From the NCBI GenBank assembly GCA_052143535.1, contig JBKQSS010000088.1:51152-115151 (forward strand): a DNA stretch of 64,000 nucleotides, written 5' to 3'. The notes under the pieces are model-generated. The model was not told where the DNA came from, made no database searches, and saw only the letters and a list, made by a program, of their open reading frames with translations. This DNA is from JADGRA01 sp052143535 (GTDB lineage: Bacteria > Myxococcota > Myxococcia > Myxococcales > Myxococcaceae). Positions 48,742-58,200 of the stretch are shown piece after piece. How positions within the stretch are numbered: position 1 is the stretch's first letter; every line of letters starts with the position of its first letter. The position numbers were made by a program, and so were the translations under genes.

Positions 48742-50352
48742 TCAGTTCCTCGGGGACAACGACGTCAGGGGGATGGGGAGAAGGACGGTGAAGGTGGAGC
48801 CCTGGGCGGGCTCGGTCTTCACCTCGAAGGTGCCGCGGTGGTCCTCGACAATGCGGTAGGCAATGGCGAGCCCGAGGCCGGTGCCCTGGCCTGGCGGCTT
48901 GGTGGTGAAGGACGGCTCGAAAATGTGGGGCAGCACCTCGGGGGCGATGCCCGAGCCGCTGTCGGTGACGCTGAAGTAGACGGCCGTGTCGCGCCGCCCG
49001 GTGGAGACACTCAGTGTCCCGGGCCGTCCGGAGAGGGCGTGCAGTCCATTCTGCAGCAGGTTGAGCACCACCTGGCCGAGCTGCGAAGGGTCCCCGAAGA
49101 CTTGGGGGAGCTCGCGCTCGATGTGCGTCTCGAGGGTGGCCGACGGGGCCTGCTTCAGCTGGCCCCGGAAGAGGAAGCAGGCGTCGTCGACACAGGCCGA
49201 CAAGTCGAAGGTGCGGCGCTCCTCGGCCCGGCTGCGCCGGCTGAACTGCAAGAGGCTTTCCACAATGCGCTTACAGCGCAAGGCGGACTCCTCGATGAGC
49301 TGCAGCGCCTCCTGGTCCTGGCTGGTGCGCCCGGCGTCGCGCTTCATGAGCTGGGTGAAGGCGAGAATGCCCCCCAGCGGGTTGTTGATTTCGTGCGCCA
49401 CGCCGCCCGCGAGCTGGCCCACCGCGGCCATTTTCTCGCTCTCCACCAGCCGGCGCGTCATCTCCCGCTCCTCGGTGACGTCGCGGTAGGCGCACACCGC
49501 TTGGCCGGCCTCGGCCATCGGGTAGACGTTGAGGACGTAGGTGCGGCCGCGGTGCGCAATCTCCGCCTGGCCTTCCTCGCCGCTGCCCAGAGCTCGCTCC
49601 AGCGGGCAGCCAGGGCAGGGCGTCGAGCGGCCGAAGAGGAACTGGTGGCAGCTGGGAGCCTGGCTCACGTCCTGGACGCGGTGCCCGGCCACTCGGGCAT
49701 AGGCCACGTTGGCCCGTCGCACCACGAAGTCTCCCCCCCGCACCACGGCGAGGGGCAAGTCGAGCGAGTCGAAGGAGAGCTCCCACTCCCGCTTGGCCAC
49801 CATCAGCAGCCGGGTGCGCTGCTCCACCCGCTCTTCCAAGTCCGCGTTGAGCAGCCGCAGCTCGTCGTTCTGCTTCCGGGTAATTTCGGAGAGCCGCTCG
49901 TTCTCCGAGGCTACGGCGAATTGCTCGAAGGCGCTCTGGACGGTCAACAGCAGCTGCGCGTCATTCCAAGGCTTGGCGATGAAGCGGAAAATTTCCGAGC
50001 GGTTGATGGCCTCTTCGATGGCCCGCTGGTCGGCATGGCCGGTCAGCAGAATCCGCTGCGCCCGGGGCATGCGCTCCTTCACCCGCGCCAGAAACTCCGC
50101 GCCATTCATGCCCGGAAGGCGAAAGTCGGAGAGCACCACCTCCGGAGTGAAGGAGGCGAGTTCGAGGAGTCCCTGCTCGGCGTCGAGCGCGGTGCGAATC
50201 TCCCAGTCTCCATGCCGCAGCACCCGCCGCAACGAGCGGAGGATGTTCTCCTCGTCATCGACGACGAGGAGGCGTCCCGGGGAAACGGCGGAGCTCAGAG
50301 CGGGTTGCATGGGGGTCTGGACTGCACCCGGTTTCTGCAACGGGTCGGCCAT
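48742..50352 (-). CDS. Histidine kinase with N-terminal receiver and PAS domain
   Basis: A 536-aa cytoplasmic signalling protein without membrane helices. Residues about 27-145 are a receiver (phospho-acceptor Asp76 in VVLSDFRLPG), then a coiled-coil linker, a PAS domain (about 195-295) with a CPGC pair at 246-249, and a histidine-kinase core with His320 in AGGVAHEINNPLGG and ATP lid GQGTGLGLAIAYRIVEDH. The receiver at the front means it is probably driven by another kinase as well as signalling to the adjacent NtrC-type regulator. The CxxC could bind metal or sense redox. Confidence 0.92.
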   Translation of the reverse strand: MADPLQKPGAVQTPMQPALSSAVSPGRLLVVDDEENILRSLRRVLRHGDWEIRTALDAEQGLLELASFTPEVVLSDFRLPGMNGAEFLARVKERMPRAQRILLTGHADQRAIEEAINRSEIFRFIAKPWNDAQLLLTVQSAFEQFAVASENERLSEITRKQNDELRLLNADLEERVEQRTRLLMVAKREWELSFDSLDLPLAVVRGGDFVVRRANVAYARVAGHRVQDVSQAPSCHQFLFGRSTPCPGCPLERALGSGEEGQAEIAHRGRTYVLNVYPMAEAGQAVCAYRDVTEEREMTRRLVESEKMAAVGQLAGGVAHEINNPLGGILAFTQLMKRDAGRTSQDQEALQLIEESALRCKRIVESLLQFSRRSRAEERRTFDLSACVDDACFLFRGQLKQAPSATLETHIERELPQVFGDPSQLGQVVLNLLQNGLHALSGRPGTLSVSTGRRDTAVYFSVTDSGSGIAPEVLPHIFEPSFTTKPPGQGTGLGLAIAYRIVEDHRGTFEVKTEPAQGSTFTVLLPIPLTSLSPRN

Positions 50353-50425
50353 CCGCCACGTCCTCCAAAAGGCATTGAATTTCCTGGGGTTCAGGCCTGT
50401 TGAACGGCCCTTTCCCTGGGGTCAC

Positions 50426-50453
50426 TCTATACCCATTGGGCCTTTTGAAGTCA
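50426..50453 (-). promoter_or_regulatory. Possible promoter of the histidine kinase operon
   Basis: Read on the minus strand, TGACTT (50448-50453) and TATAGA (50426-50431) are 16 bases apart and lie about 75 bases before the kinase start. This fits a sigma-70-like promoter, which is rare to see so clearly in this GC-rich window. The -35 is poor, so confidence is modest. Confidence 0.35.
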
Positions 50454-50474
50454 CCGCTGACCCGGGGGAGTCCC

Positions 50475-50513
50475 TTTCAAGCAAATGGGGAGGGTACGGC
50501 CATCCCCTTGAAA
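50475..50513 (-). terminator. Imperfect hairpin after the diguanylate cyclase gene
   Basis: TTTCAAG and CTTGAAA (7 bp) enclose a second short GGGGA/TCCCC pairing, about five bases past the leftward stop at 50518. No T-run follows. Likely ends the cyclase transcript before the next promoter. Confidence 0.4.
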
Positions 50514-50517
50514 TGCC

Positions 50518-51450
50518 TCAGGTGGGGTGCGTCTCGTGTGCGCCTGGACCCGCTGGGTCGGTGAGACAGACCCGGTTCCGCCCGTCGCGCTTGGCGCGGT
50601 AGAGGGCTTCGTCCGCGGAGCGAACGAGCTCCTCCGTGGTGTGCACATGGGCCGCCGGGTAGCTGCTGACGCCCAACGAGGCCGTCACCGAGACAGCGTC
50701 GGCCGGCCCGAGCCGCAGTGCGCTGACGTCGCGTCGGATGCGTTCGGCCACGGTGAGGGCGCCGGCGAGGTGCGTCTGCGGCAGCACCACGGCGAATTCC
50801 TCCCCGCCCCAGCGGGCCACGGTGTCCGTGTCCCGAATGCAACCCTGGAAGCAACCTGCCACCTTGCGCAATACCTGGTCGCCCACCACGTGCCCAGACG
50901 TGTCGTTGACTGCCTTGAAGTGGTCAATGTCGGCCAGAATGAGGGCCAGTGGGTTGTCGTAGCGCTGGGCGCGCCGAAACTCCTCCGCCAGACGGATTTG
51001 GAAGTGCCGGCGGTTGTGAATTTGAGTCAGCCCGTCGGTGAGGGCCAGGCGTTCGAGCCGCTCGCCCTGCACCAACAGCGCGTCGGTGCGCTGCTTCAGG
51101 GCACGCCGGCGCGCCAGTCGGGCGAGGAGCTCCACCGGCTCCACCGGCGGGGTGAGGACGTCGTCGACGCCGAGCTCGAAGGCGGCCACCTTTGCCTCCG
51201 GGGAGGACGTCAACAGCACCACCGGCAAATCCACCCGCGCCTCGCTGAGGCGCAGCCGGCCGAGCACGGAGAAGGCGTCCTCCGTCCCGAGCGGGTCCTC
51301 CAAGAGGAGCGCGTCCGGAGGCTCGGCGTCCAGCCGCCGCATGACCGCCGCCCCGTCGTCGAAGAGTGTACACACCCATCCACCCTGCTCGAGCGCGGGG
51401 ACCAAATTCCCCCGGGTGGTGGACCGGGTGCTGGCGACCCAGAGCTGCAT
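50518..51450 (-). CDS. Diguanylate cyclase with pseudo-receiver domain
   Basis: Makes c-di-GMP. Residues 1-125 form a receiver-like domain with no clear LxxxD phospho-site. Residues about 130-305 are an intact GGDEF domain: TDGLTQIHNRRHF, DIDHFKAVNDTSGHVVGD, and the active GGEEF at 215-219. The inhibitory RxxD is present as RDTD (206-209), five residues before, so product inhibition is expected. I start at the ATG giving MQLWVASTRS (310 aa), since the 40 codons open upstream run into the divergent transporter gene's leader. No obvious operon partner. Confidence 0.92.
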   Translation of the reverse strand: MQLWVASTRSTTRGNLVPALEQGGWVCTLFDDGAAVMRRLDAEPPDALLLEDPLGTEDAFSVLGRLRLSEARVDLPVVLLTSSPEAKVAAFELGVDDVLTPPVEPVELLARLARRRALKQRTDALLVQGERLERLALTDGLTQIHNRRHFQIRLAEEFRRAQRYDNPLALILADIDHFKAVNDTSGHVVGDQVLRKVAGCFQGCIRDTDTVARWGGEEFAVVLPQTHLAGALTVAERIRRDVSALRLGPADAVSVTASLGVSSYPAAHVHTTEELVRSADEALYRAKRDGRNRVCLTDPAGPGAHETHPT

Positions 51451-51554
51451 CCTCAACCCTCGTGGGGGAACGCTTAGCACCCCTCCCGGCCCGCCGGTTG
51501 GGTTTCGTTTCGGTTGCTGGCCGAACGTCTTTGGGGCTACGACTCCCGGCCGCC

Positions 51555-53597
51555 GTGCCCAGCACGACACCAGAGAGCGGCGGCCCGGGCTCGCCCAGCG
51601 AGTCGCCTGGGCCTTGGAAGCGGCTGCGCCACTTCCTTATGGGGCGGCCGCGCAGCGTCGAGGACCCGAGCGTCTTCCACAAGGTTTCCCTGGTCACCCT
51701 CCTCGCCTGGGTGGGCCTCGGGGCGGACGGCCTCTCCTCGTCGTCCTACGGCCCGGAGGAGATGTTTCGCGCGCTGGGAACGCATACCTCGCTGGCGGTG
51801 GGCCTGGCACTGGCCACGGCCTTCACCGTCATCGTCATCGCCCTGTCCTACAGCAAAATCATCGAGCACTTCCCCTTCGGGGGGGGCGGCTACATCGTCG
51901 CCACCCGGCTGCTCGGGCCGAGCGCCGGCGTGGTGTCCGGCAGCGCGCTGGTGGTCGACTACGTCCTGACCATCACCACCTCCATCGCCGCCGGCACCGA
52001 GGCCGTCTTCAGCCTCTTTCCGCCCGGCTGGGGCGGGACGAAGCTTCTGGTGGAGCTCCTGGCCATCGCCGCCCTGGTCCTCCTCAACCTTCGAGGGGTG
52101 CGCGAGTCAGTCACCATCCTAGCGCCCATTTTTCTCGTCTTTCTCCTCACCCATGCCGTCCTCATTACCGGCGCGCTCGGCTCGAGCGTGGCCACCACCG
52201 GCCGGGTGGTGCAGGAGGTGCGACACGGCTTTCACCAGGACTTGTCCACCTTGGGCCTGGCCGGCCTGTTGGCCCTCTTCCTCAGGGCCTACTCCATGGG
52301 CGCCGGCACCTACACCGGCATCGAAGCCGTCTCCAACGGGCTGGCCATCATGCGCGAGCCCAAAGTGGCCACCGCCAAACGCACCATGGCGCTGATGGCC
52401 TTCTCGCTGGCGGTGACCGCCGGTGGAATTACCATCGCCTATCTCCTGCTGCATGTCGTCCCGCAGGAGGGACGCACCATGAATGCCGTGCTCACCGAGC
52501 GCTTCTGCGGCAACTTCATGCTGGGCGGGCTGGCGGTGGGCAAGGGCTTCTTGTGGCTCACCCTCTTCTCCGAGGCGCTCCTCCTCTTCGTCGCGGCCCA
52601 GGCCGGCTTCATCGACGGCCCGCGTGTCATGGCCAACATGTCCATCGACAGCTGGCTCCCGCACCGCTTCGCGCAGCTGTCGGACCGCCTCACCATGCAG
52701 AATGGCGTCGTCCTGATGGGGCTGGCCTCGGTGGCCGCGCTCGTCTACACGCGGGGCAACATTTCGACGCTGGTGACGCTCTACGCCATCAACGTCTTTC
52801 TCACCTTCTCCTTGAGTCAGGCCGCCATGTGCCGCTTCTGGCTTCGGCGCCGGAAACGCGGCGACGCCGCCTGGGGGCGCGGCATTGCCGTCCACGTGGT
52901 GGGCCTGGTGCTGTGCGCGGGCATTCTCATCGTCAACCTCTACGAGAAGTTTCTCAACGGCGCCTGGGTGACGGTGCTGGTGACGGGGGGCCTGGTCTCC
53001 CTGTGCCTCACCATCCGCCGCCACTACGCCACGGTGCAGAAGAGCCTTTTGCGCCTGGATGAAATTCTCCCCTCCCTCCATATCCGGCCGGACGCGCCCC
53101 CCAAGCCGCTCGAGGCGCGCGAGCCGACCGCGGTGCTGTTGGTGGGCAGCTACGCCGGCTTGGGCGTGCACTGCCTGTTGAGTGTCCAGCGCCTCTTTCC
53201 CAACTATTACAAGAATTTCATCTTCGTCTCGGTGGGCGTCATTGACTCGGCCAGCTTCAAGGACAGTGACGAGGTGCGCGAGGTGAAGGAGCGCACCGTC
53301 AAGAGTCTCCAACGCTACGTGGCCTTGGCCCGCGGGCTGGGACTCGCCTCGGACTTCCGCTTTGCCATCGGCACCGAGGCGGTGGAGGTGGCCACCAGGC
53401 TGTGCCGTGAGGTGGGGAAGGAGTTTCCGCGCTCGATGTTTTTTGCCGGGAAACTCATTTTCCAAAAAGAGCAGTGGTACCAGCGGCTGCTCCACAACGA
53501 GACGGCCTACCAGCTACAGCGCACGCTTCAATTCAGCGGCCTCAACGCGATGGTGCTGCCGGTGCGGATGTTGGAGTCCCAGAGCGTGGCCAGCTAG
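51555..53597 (+). CDS. APC-superfamily permease with long cytoplasmic tail
   Basis: Membrane transporter of about 680 aa. Some twelve helices cover about residues 45-490, opening with LVTLLAWVGLGADGLSSSSYGPEE, the APC/KUP-type first-helix motif. The region HFPFGGGGYIVATRLLG resembles YdaO/KimA-like potassium permeases more than amino-acid carriers. The last 150 residues form a soluble domain (LLVGSYAGLGVHCLLSVQRLFPN and onward). I prefer the GTG at 51555; an ATG at 51639 is an alternative. Potassium or amino-acid uptake are both possible. Confidence 0.82.
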   Translation: MPSTTPESGGPGSPSESPGPWKRLRHFLMGRPRSVEDPSVFHKVSLVTLLAWVGLGADGLSSSSYGPEEMFRALGTHTSLAVGLALATAFTVIVIALSYSKIIEHFPFGGGGYIVATRLLGPSAGVVSGSALVVDYVLTITTSIAAGTEAVFSLFPPGWGGTKLLVELLAIAALVLLNLRGVRESVTILAPIFLVFLLTHAVLITGALGSSVATTGRVVQEVRHGFHQDLSTLGLAGLLALFLRAYSMGAGTYTGIEAVSNGLAIMREPKVATAKRTMALMAFSLAVTAGGITIAYLLLHVVPQEGRTMNAVLTERFCGNFMLGGLAVGKGFLWLTLFSEALLLFVAAQAGFIDGPRVMANMSIDSWLPHRFAQLSDRLTMQNGVVLMGLASVAALVYTRGNISTLVTLYAINVFLTFSLSQAAMCRFWLRRRKRGDAAWGRGIAVHVVGLVLCAGILIVNLYEKFLNGAWVTVLVTGGLVSLCLTIRRHYATVQKSLLRLDEILPSLHIRPDAPPKPLEAREPTAVLLVGSYAGLGVHCLLSVQRLFPNYYKNFIFVSVGVIDSASFKDSDEVREVKERTVKSLQRYVALARGLGLASDFRFAIGTEAVEVATRLCREVGKEFPRSMFFAGKLIFQKEQWYQRLLHNETAYQLQRTLQFSGLNAMVLPVRMLESQSVAS

Positions 53598-53645
53598 AAG
53601 GAAACTCTGGCCCTCAAAGAAGCCAGTACGCCGCCGGTGTACGCC

Positions 53646-55826
53646 CTACGGGTAGAAGCGCCCCGAGGAAGCGGCCTTCTGGCGCAACAGGGAGGCCGGC
53701 TCGAAGCGGGCCCCCAACTTCGAAGTCAGCGACTCGAGCCGCGAGGCGAGGGCGGCCGGGCCGAAGGCGTCGGCGAAGCGGAAGGGGCCGCCGCGAAAGG
53801 GCGGGAAGCCCAAGCCAAACACCGCGCCCACATCGGCGTCGCGGGGGCTTCTCACTATCCCCTCCTCGAGGCAGCGGATGGCCTCATTCACCATGGGGTA
53901 AACACAGCGCTCGATGACTTCTTCAGGCGTCACCGGCCGGCGCTTCGTCCCTGGGGGCAGCACCGCGTAGACGCCCTCATCCACCACCTTCTTCTTCCCG
54001 TCGTAGGTGTAGAAGCCCTTTTTCGCTTTGCGGCCCAGTCGCCCGTCCTTCACCAGGGCCACCATCGCCTCGGGGGCCTGCATCCTCTCGCCAAAGGCAT
54101 CATGGAGGACGTGCGAGACTTTTTCGCCGACATCAATCCCCACCTCGTCGAGCAGCTGGTAGGGCCCCACTGGAAAGCCGAAGTCCACCAGTGCCTCGTC
54201 CACTGCCCGCACCTCGGCCCCGTCCAGAAGCAGGTGGGCGGCTTCGTTGAGGTAGGGCGCCAGCACCCGCGAGGTGTAGAAGCCCGGACCATCCCGCACC
54301 ACAATGACGGTTTTTCCCTGCTGCTTGCCTAGCGCCACGCAGCTGGCCGTCACCCAGGAGGCAGTGCCGGTGTGGGTAATGACTTCCAAGAGCGGCATCT
54401 TCTCCACTGGGCTGAAGTAGTGCATCCCAATGACTTGCGCCGGCCGCCGTGCGCCGTCGGCCAGCCGGGCAATGGGGATGGAGGAGGTGTTGGAGGCGAA
54501 AATGCAACCGTCGGCAGTCGCCGCCTCCACCTCGTCCCGCAGCTTCTGCTTCAATGCCACGTCCTCGAAGACGGCCTCCACCACCACGTCTGCGCGGGCA
54601 AAGCCCGCCCAGTCCGTCCCGGCCGTCACCTTGGCCATGCGGGCCTCGAGCTCGCGCGGCGTGAGGCGCCGCTTGTCCACCTGGGCCTGGAGTTGTGCGC
54701 GCACGTGGGCCAGCGCCCGGCCCGCCGCGGCGTCGTCGCGCTCCTTCACCCGCACCGGCAGGCCGGCCGTGACGGCACTCACATAGGCAATGCCGCCGCC
54801 CATCAGTCCGCCGCCCAGCACCGCCACTTTGGCGACACGCCGGGGCTTCACCGACGCGTCCTCCACGCCTCGGTCCTTCTTGAGCTCGGTGGTGGCGAAG
54901 AAGAGCTCCCGCAGCCGATGGCTGACGTCGGTGGTGAGCAGCTCCCCGAAGGCGGCCGCCTCGGCATGGAGTCCGGCCTCGAGCCCCTTCTCCGTCCCCG
55001 TCCGCACCACCTCCAGCGCGCGCTCGGGCGCCGGGTAGTGGCCGCGCGTCTTTTTGAGAAGCTGCTTGCGCGCCTGCTCGAAGAGGAAGGCCCGGCCGAG
55101 GGGGTTGTCCTCGAGGGCGAGTTCCGTCCAGGCTTCCTTCCTGCCCAGAGCCTCGAGGACAGAGGCCAGTCCCCCTCTGGGGCCTCTGGAGCGGTCGACC
55201 TTGAGGCTACCCTCGGCGAGCGCTCTGGCGCGCGCTTTGGCCACCTCCAGCAAAAGCGGCCGCGGCACCACCTCGTCCACCAGGCCCAGCTTCTTGGCCT
55301 TGGCCGGGCGGACGGACTTGCCGGTGAGAATGAGGTCCAGCGCCTGCGTGATGCCAATGAGTCGCGGGAGCCGCTGCGTTCCCCCGGCGCCCGGTAGCAG
55401 GCCAAGCTGCACCTCGGGAAGTCCGAGCTGCGTCTTGGACGAGTCACTGCACAGCCGGTAGTTGCAGGCCAGTGCCCACTCCAGTCCGCCGCCGAGGCAC
55501 GCGCCATGAATGGCCGCCACCACCGGCTTCTTGAACTTGGCCAAGCGCTCGAAGCCGGCCTGGCCCTCTTCAGAGGCCCGCTCGCCGTCCTCCCGCGTCT
55601 TCAGGCTACCCAGCCAGCGGACGTCGGCGCCGGCGACAAAGCCACCAGGCTTCCCGGAGGTAAACACCACCGCCTGCACCGCCGCGTCCTCGAGCGCGCG
55701 TAACAGTGCCGCCTCGAAGAGGGCCCCGGTGGCCGGGGACAGCGTATTCACCGGCTCCCCCGGCAAGTCCAAGGTGAGGACGGCCACACCGCCCTGCACC
55801 TCATAGGCGAGGCCTGCCCCTGCCAT
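53646..55826 (-). CDS. fadJ: Fatty-acid oxidation multifunctional enzyme (enoyl-CoA hydratase / 3-hydroxyacyl-CoA dehydrogenase)
   Basis: Middle steps of beta-oxidation. Residues 1-200 are a crotonase domain with both catalytic glutamates: Glu116 (LGGGLEWALA) and Glu138 (GLPEVQLGLLPG). Residues about 330-620 are the dehydrogenase, with NAD loop VLGGGLMGGG (336-345) and the catalytic-region IGMHYFSPVEKMPLLEV. The 726-aa length matches FadJ/FadB. The ATG at 55826 lies one base past the thiolase stop, so I discard the long open lead. The thiolase and this protein should form the trifunctional complex. Confidence 0.95.
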   Translation of the reverse strand: MAGAGLAYEVQGGVAVLTLDLPGEPVNTLSPATGALFEAALLRALEDAAVQAVVFTSGKPGGFVAGADVRWLGSLKTREDGERASEEGQAGFERLAKFKKPVVAAIHGACLGGGLEWALACNYRLCSDSSKTQLGLPEVQLGLLPGAGGTQRLPRLIGITQALDLILTGKSVRPAKAKKLGLVDEVVPRPLLLEVAKARARALAEGSLKVDRSRGPRGGLASVLEALGRKEAWTELALEDNPLGRAFLFEQARKQLLKKTRGHYPAPERALEVVRTGTEKGLEAGLHAEAAAFGELLTTDVSHRLRELFFATTELKKDRGVEDASVKPRRVAKVAVLGGGLMGGGIAYVSAVTAGLPVRVKERDDAAAGRALAHVRAQLQAQVDKRRLTPRELEARMAKVTAGTDWAGFARADVVVEAVFEDVALKQKLRDEVEAATADGCIFASNTSSIPIARLADGARRPAQVIGMHYFSPVEKMPLLEVITHTGTASWVTASCVALGKQQGKTVIVVRDGPGFYTSRVLAPYLNEAAHLLLDGAEVRAVDEALVDFGFPVGPYQLLDEVGIDVGEKVSHVLHDAFGERMQAPEAMVALVKDGRLGRKAKKGFYTYDGKKKVVDEGVYAVLPPGTKRRPVTPEEVIERCVYPMVNEAIRCLEEGIVRSPRDADVGAVFGLGFPPFRGGPFRFADAFGPAALASRLESLTSKLGARFEPASLLRQKAASSGRFYP

Positions 55827-55827
55827 G

Positions 55828-57156
55828 TCAGGCCCGCTCCAGAATGAGGGCCGCACCATTGCCGCCTTGGGCGCAAATGGTGCAGAGCGCGGTGTTGAGG
55901 TTGAGCCGCCGCAGCGTGTGCAGCGCCTGCAGCACCACCCGGGCGCCGGTGGCGGCAAAAGGGTGCCCCAGCGCAATGGAGCCCCCATCCACGTTGAGGC
56001 GGCTTCTATCCACCTCGCCCAGGGCGGCGGTGCGGCCAAGCTTCTTGGCAAAGGCCTCCGAGGCAAAGGCCTGAAGGTTGCTCGCCAGCTGCGCCGCAAA
56101 GGCCTCGTGCATCTCGAAGAGCTCAATGTCGGACAGCTTCATCCCGGCCCTGTCCAGGGCCAGCGGCGCCGCGTAGGCCGGCCCCTGGAGCAGCTGGTCG
56201 GCCGGGTCCGTGGCCGCATAGGCGAAGGTGCGCACGTACCCGAGGGGCTCGACTCCAAGGGACTTGGCGTGCGCCTCGCTCATCACGAGGAGTGCAGACG
56301 CCCCGTCCGTTAAAGGGGAGGAGTTGCCAGCGGTAACGGTGCCGTATTTCTTGTCGAAGACGGGCTTGAGGGCGGCCAGCGCCTCGGCGCTGGTGTCCGG
56401 CCGGACGAGGTCGTCCTTGTCCGCCACCTTCTCGTACCGCGGCGGGACGAGGAGGTGAAACACCTGCGCGTCGAAGTGCCCCTCCCTCCACCCTCGTGCA
56501 GCATTGCGGTGCGAAGTGAGCGCGATGGCGTCCTGCTCAGCCCGGGAGATGTGGTTTTCCTGCGCCATTTTTTCGGCGCTCTGGCCCATGCTGAGGCCGG
56601 TGGAGTGCTCGGCAATGGCTGGCGGAACGGGGACGAGGTCCCCGGGGTGCAGGCCCTCGAAGGCGCGCAGCTTCTCCGGAAGGCTTTTGCCCCGCGAGGC
56701 CTTCACCAGCGCCCGGGCCAACGGCCGGCTGGCGAAGACAGGGGCATCGGACATGCACTCCGTTCCCCCAGCAATGGCCACCTCGCTGAAACCCAGGGCA
56801 ATGGCAGAGGCGACGTCGGTGAGGGCTTGGAGACTGGTGGCGCAGGCCCGGGCCACAGTGTGCGTCTCGAGCGTCCGTGGCAAGCCCGAGGCCAGCACCA
56901 CCTCCCGCGCAATGCTGGGGGCAAGCAGCGTCGGGACGACTTGGCCAAACACCAGCTGGTCGAGGCTTTGGGGGTCCACACCCGAGCGCTCCACCAATTC
57001 CTGAACGACAGCCCGGCCCAAGTCGAGCGCGGTGAGGGACGAGAAGGTGCCGCCCGCCTTGACGAAGGGGGTGCGAAGCCCGTGGACGATGGCTGCGCGC
57101 GTTTTTCCTGTGACTCCCAGGGAGGCCATGGCGCCCCGGGCTTTGAGCAGACGCAC
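55828..57156 (-). CDS. fadI: Acetyl-CoA acyltransferase (thiolase, FadI type)
   Basis: Last step of beta-oxidation: thiolytic release of acetyl-CoA. The 442-aa protein carries the nucleophile Cys105 in TVARACATSLQA, the conserved NVDGGSIALGHPFAATG (about 384-400) and the second cysteine in ALCTICAQGGNGAALI near the C-terminus. The start may be the GTG at 57156, nine bases after the hemE stop, or the ATG at 57129 (MASLG). Its stop is followed after one base by the fadJ start. Confidence 0.95.
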   Translation of the reverse strand: MRLLKARGAMASLGVTGKTRAAIVHGLRTPFVKAGGTFSSLTALDLGRAVVQELVERSGVDPQSLDQLVFGQVVPTLLAPSIAREVVLASGLPRTLETHTVARACATSLQALTDVASAIALGFSEVAIAGGTECMSDAPVFASRPLARALVKASRGKSLPEKLRAFEGLHPGDLVPVPPAIAEHSTGLSMGQSAEKMAQENHISRAEQDAIALTSHRNAARGWREGHFDAQVFHLLVPPRYEKVADKDDLVRPDTSAEALAALKPVFDKKYGTVTAGNSSPLTDGASALLVMSEAHAKSLGVEPLGYVRTFAYAATDPADQLLQGPAYAAPLALDRAGMKLSDIELFEMHEAFAAQLASNLQAFASEAFAKKLGRTAALGEVDRSRLNVDGGSIALGHPFAATGARVVLQALHTLRRLNLNTALCTICAQGGNGAALILERA

Positions 57157-57165
57157 TTCCGGAAG

Positions 57166-58200
57166 TCAACGCGCCGGCGGCTGTCGCCCGAAGCGGTGCA
57201 CGGCCTCCACCAGCGCTTTGGCCGCGTCCGGCGAGGTGGGCGGAAGAATCCCGTGGCCCAGGTTGAAAATGTGCCCCACCGGGCCGGCTCGCCTCAGCAC
57301 CTCCTGGACGCGGGCCTCGAGCTCGACTTGGGGAAGAAAGAGCGCGAGCGGGTCGAGGTTGCCCTGCAGCGCCACGCTTGGCCCCACCCGTGCCCGCGCT
57401 TCGTCGAGCCCAATGCGCCAGTCACACCCCACCACGTCTGCTCCGCTCCGGACGAGCTGAGGAAGCAGCGTGGACATGGAGGTGCCAAAGACGATGACCG
57501 GCACCCCCGTCGCCTTGAGCGCATGCACCATGCGTTGAAGGTAGGGGAGCGCGAACGTCTCATAGTCCTCGGGCCCGAGCTCGCCGCCCCAGGAGTCGAA
57601 GACTTGGACGATGCGCGCGCCGGCCGCCACCTGCATCTTCAAGTAGGGGATGAGCGTTTCGGTGAGCTTCTCGAAAAGGGCATGGGCCAGCTTGGGCTGC
57701 TCGAAAAGGAGACGCTTAATAATGACGAAGCTCTTGGAGCCGCCCCCCTCGACCATGTACGCGGCGAGCGTAAAAGGAGCGCCCGAAAAGCCAATCACCG
57801 GGACGGCGTCCGCGAGCACGGAGCGCGTTCGGCGAATGGCCTCGGCGACGAAACCGGTCTCCGCCTCGGGGTCCGGAATGGCCAGGCGCTCAATGTCCGC
57901 CGCCGTCCGCAGGGGACTTGGGAAGTGCGGCCCTTTGTCCCCGAGCTCGAGCTCCATCCCCATCGCTTCCACCGGGATGAGGATGTCCGAGAAAATGATG
58001 GCCGCGTCCACACCCAGGCGGCTGACGGGCTGGACCGTCACCTCCGCCGCGAGCTCCGGCGTCTTGCAGAGCTCGAGGAATTCCACCTTGCTCCTGATGT
58101 CGCGGTACTCGGGCAGGTAACGGCCGGCCTGCCGCATCATCCACACCGGCGTCACGTCGACGGGCTGGCCCCGGGCGGCGCGGAGGAGACGTTCGTTCAC
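57166..58200 (-). CDS. hemE: Uroporphyrinogen decarboxylase
   Basis: Converts uroporphyrinogen III to coproporphyrinogen III in heme synthesis. From the GTG giving VNERLLRAARGQPVD the protein is 344 aa, normal for HemE. TPVWMMRQAGRYLPEYR (about 17-33), the FSDILIPVEAMGM region with the catalytic aspartate, GFSGAPFTLAAYMVEG and NLGHGILPPTSPD are all diagnostic. It reads first in a leftward run with thiolase and fadJ. Confidence 0.96.
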   Translation of the reverse strand: MNERLLRAARGQPVDVTPVWMMRQAGRYLPEYRDIRSKVEFLELCKTPELAAEVTVQPVSRLGVDAAIIFSDILIPVEAMGMELELGDKGPHFPSPLRTAADIERLAIPDPEAETGFVAEAIRRTRSVLADAVPVIGFSGAPFTLAAYMVEGGGSKSFVIIKRLLFEQPKLAHALFEKLTETLIPYLKMQVAAGARIVQVFDSWGGELGPEDYETFALPYLQRMVHALKATGVPVIVFGTSMSTLLPQLVRSGADVVGCDWRIGLDEARARVGPSVALQGNLDPLALFLPQVELEARVQEVLRRAGPVGHIFNLGHGILPPTSPDAAKALVEAVHRFGRQPPAR

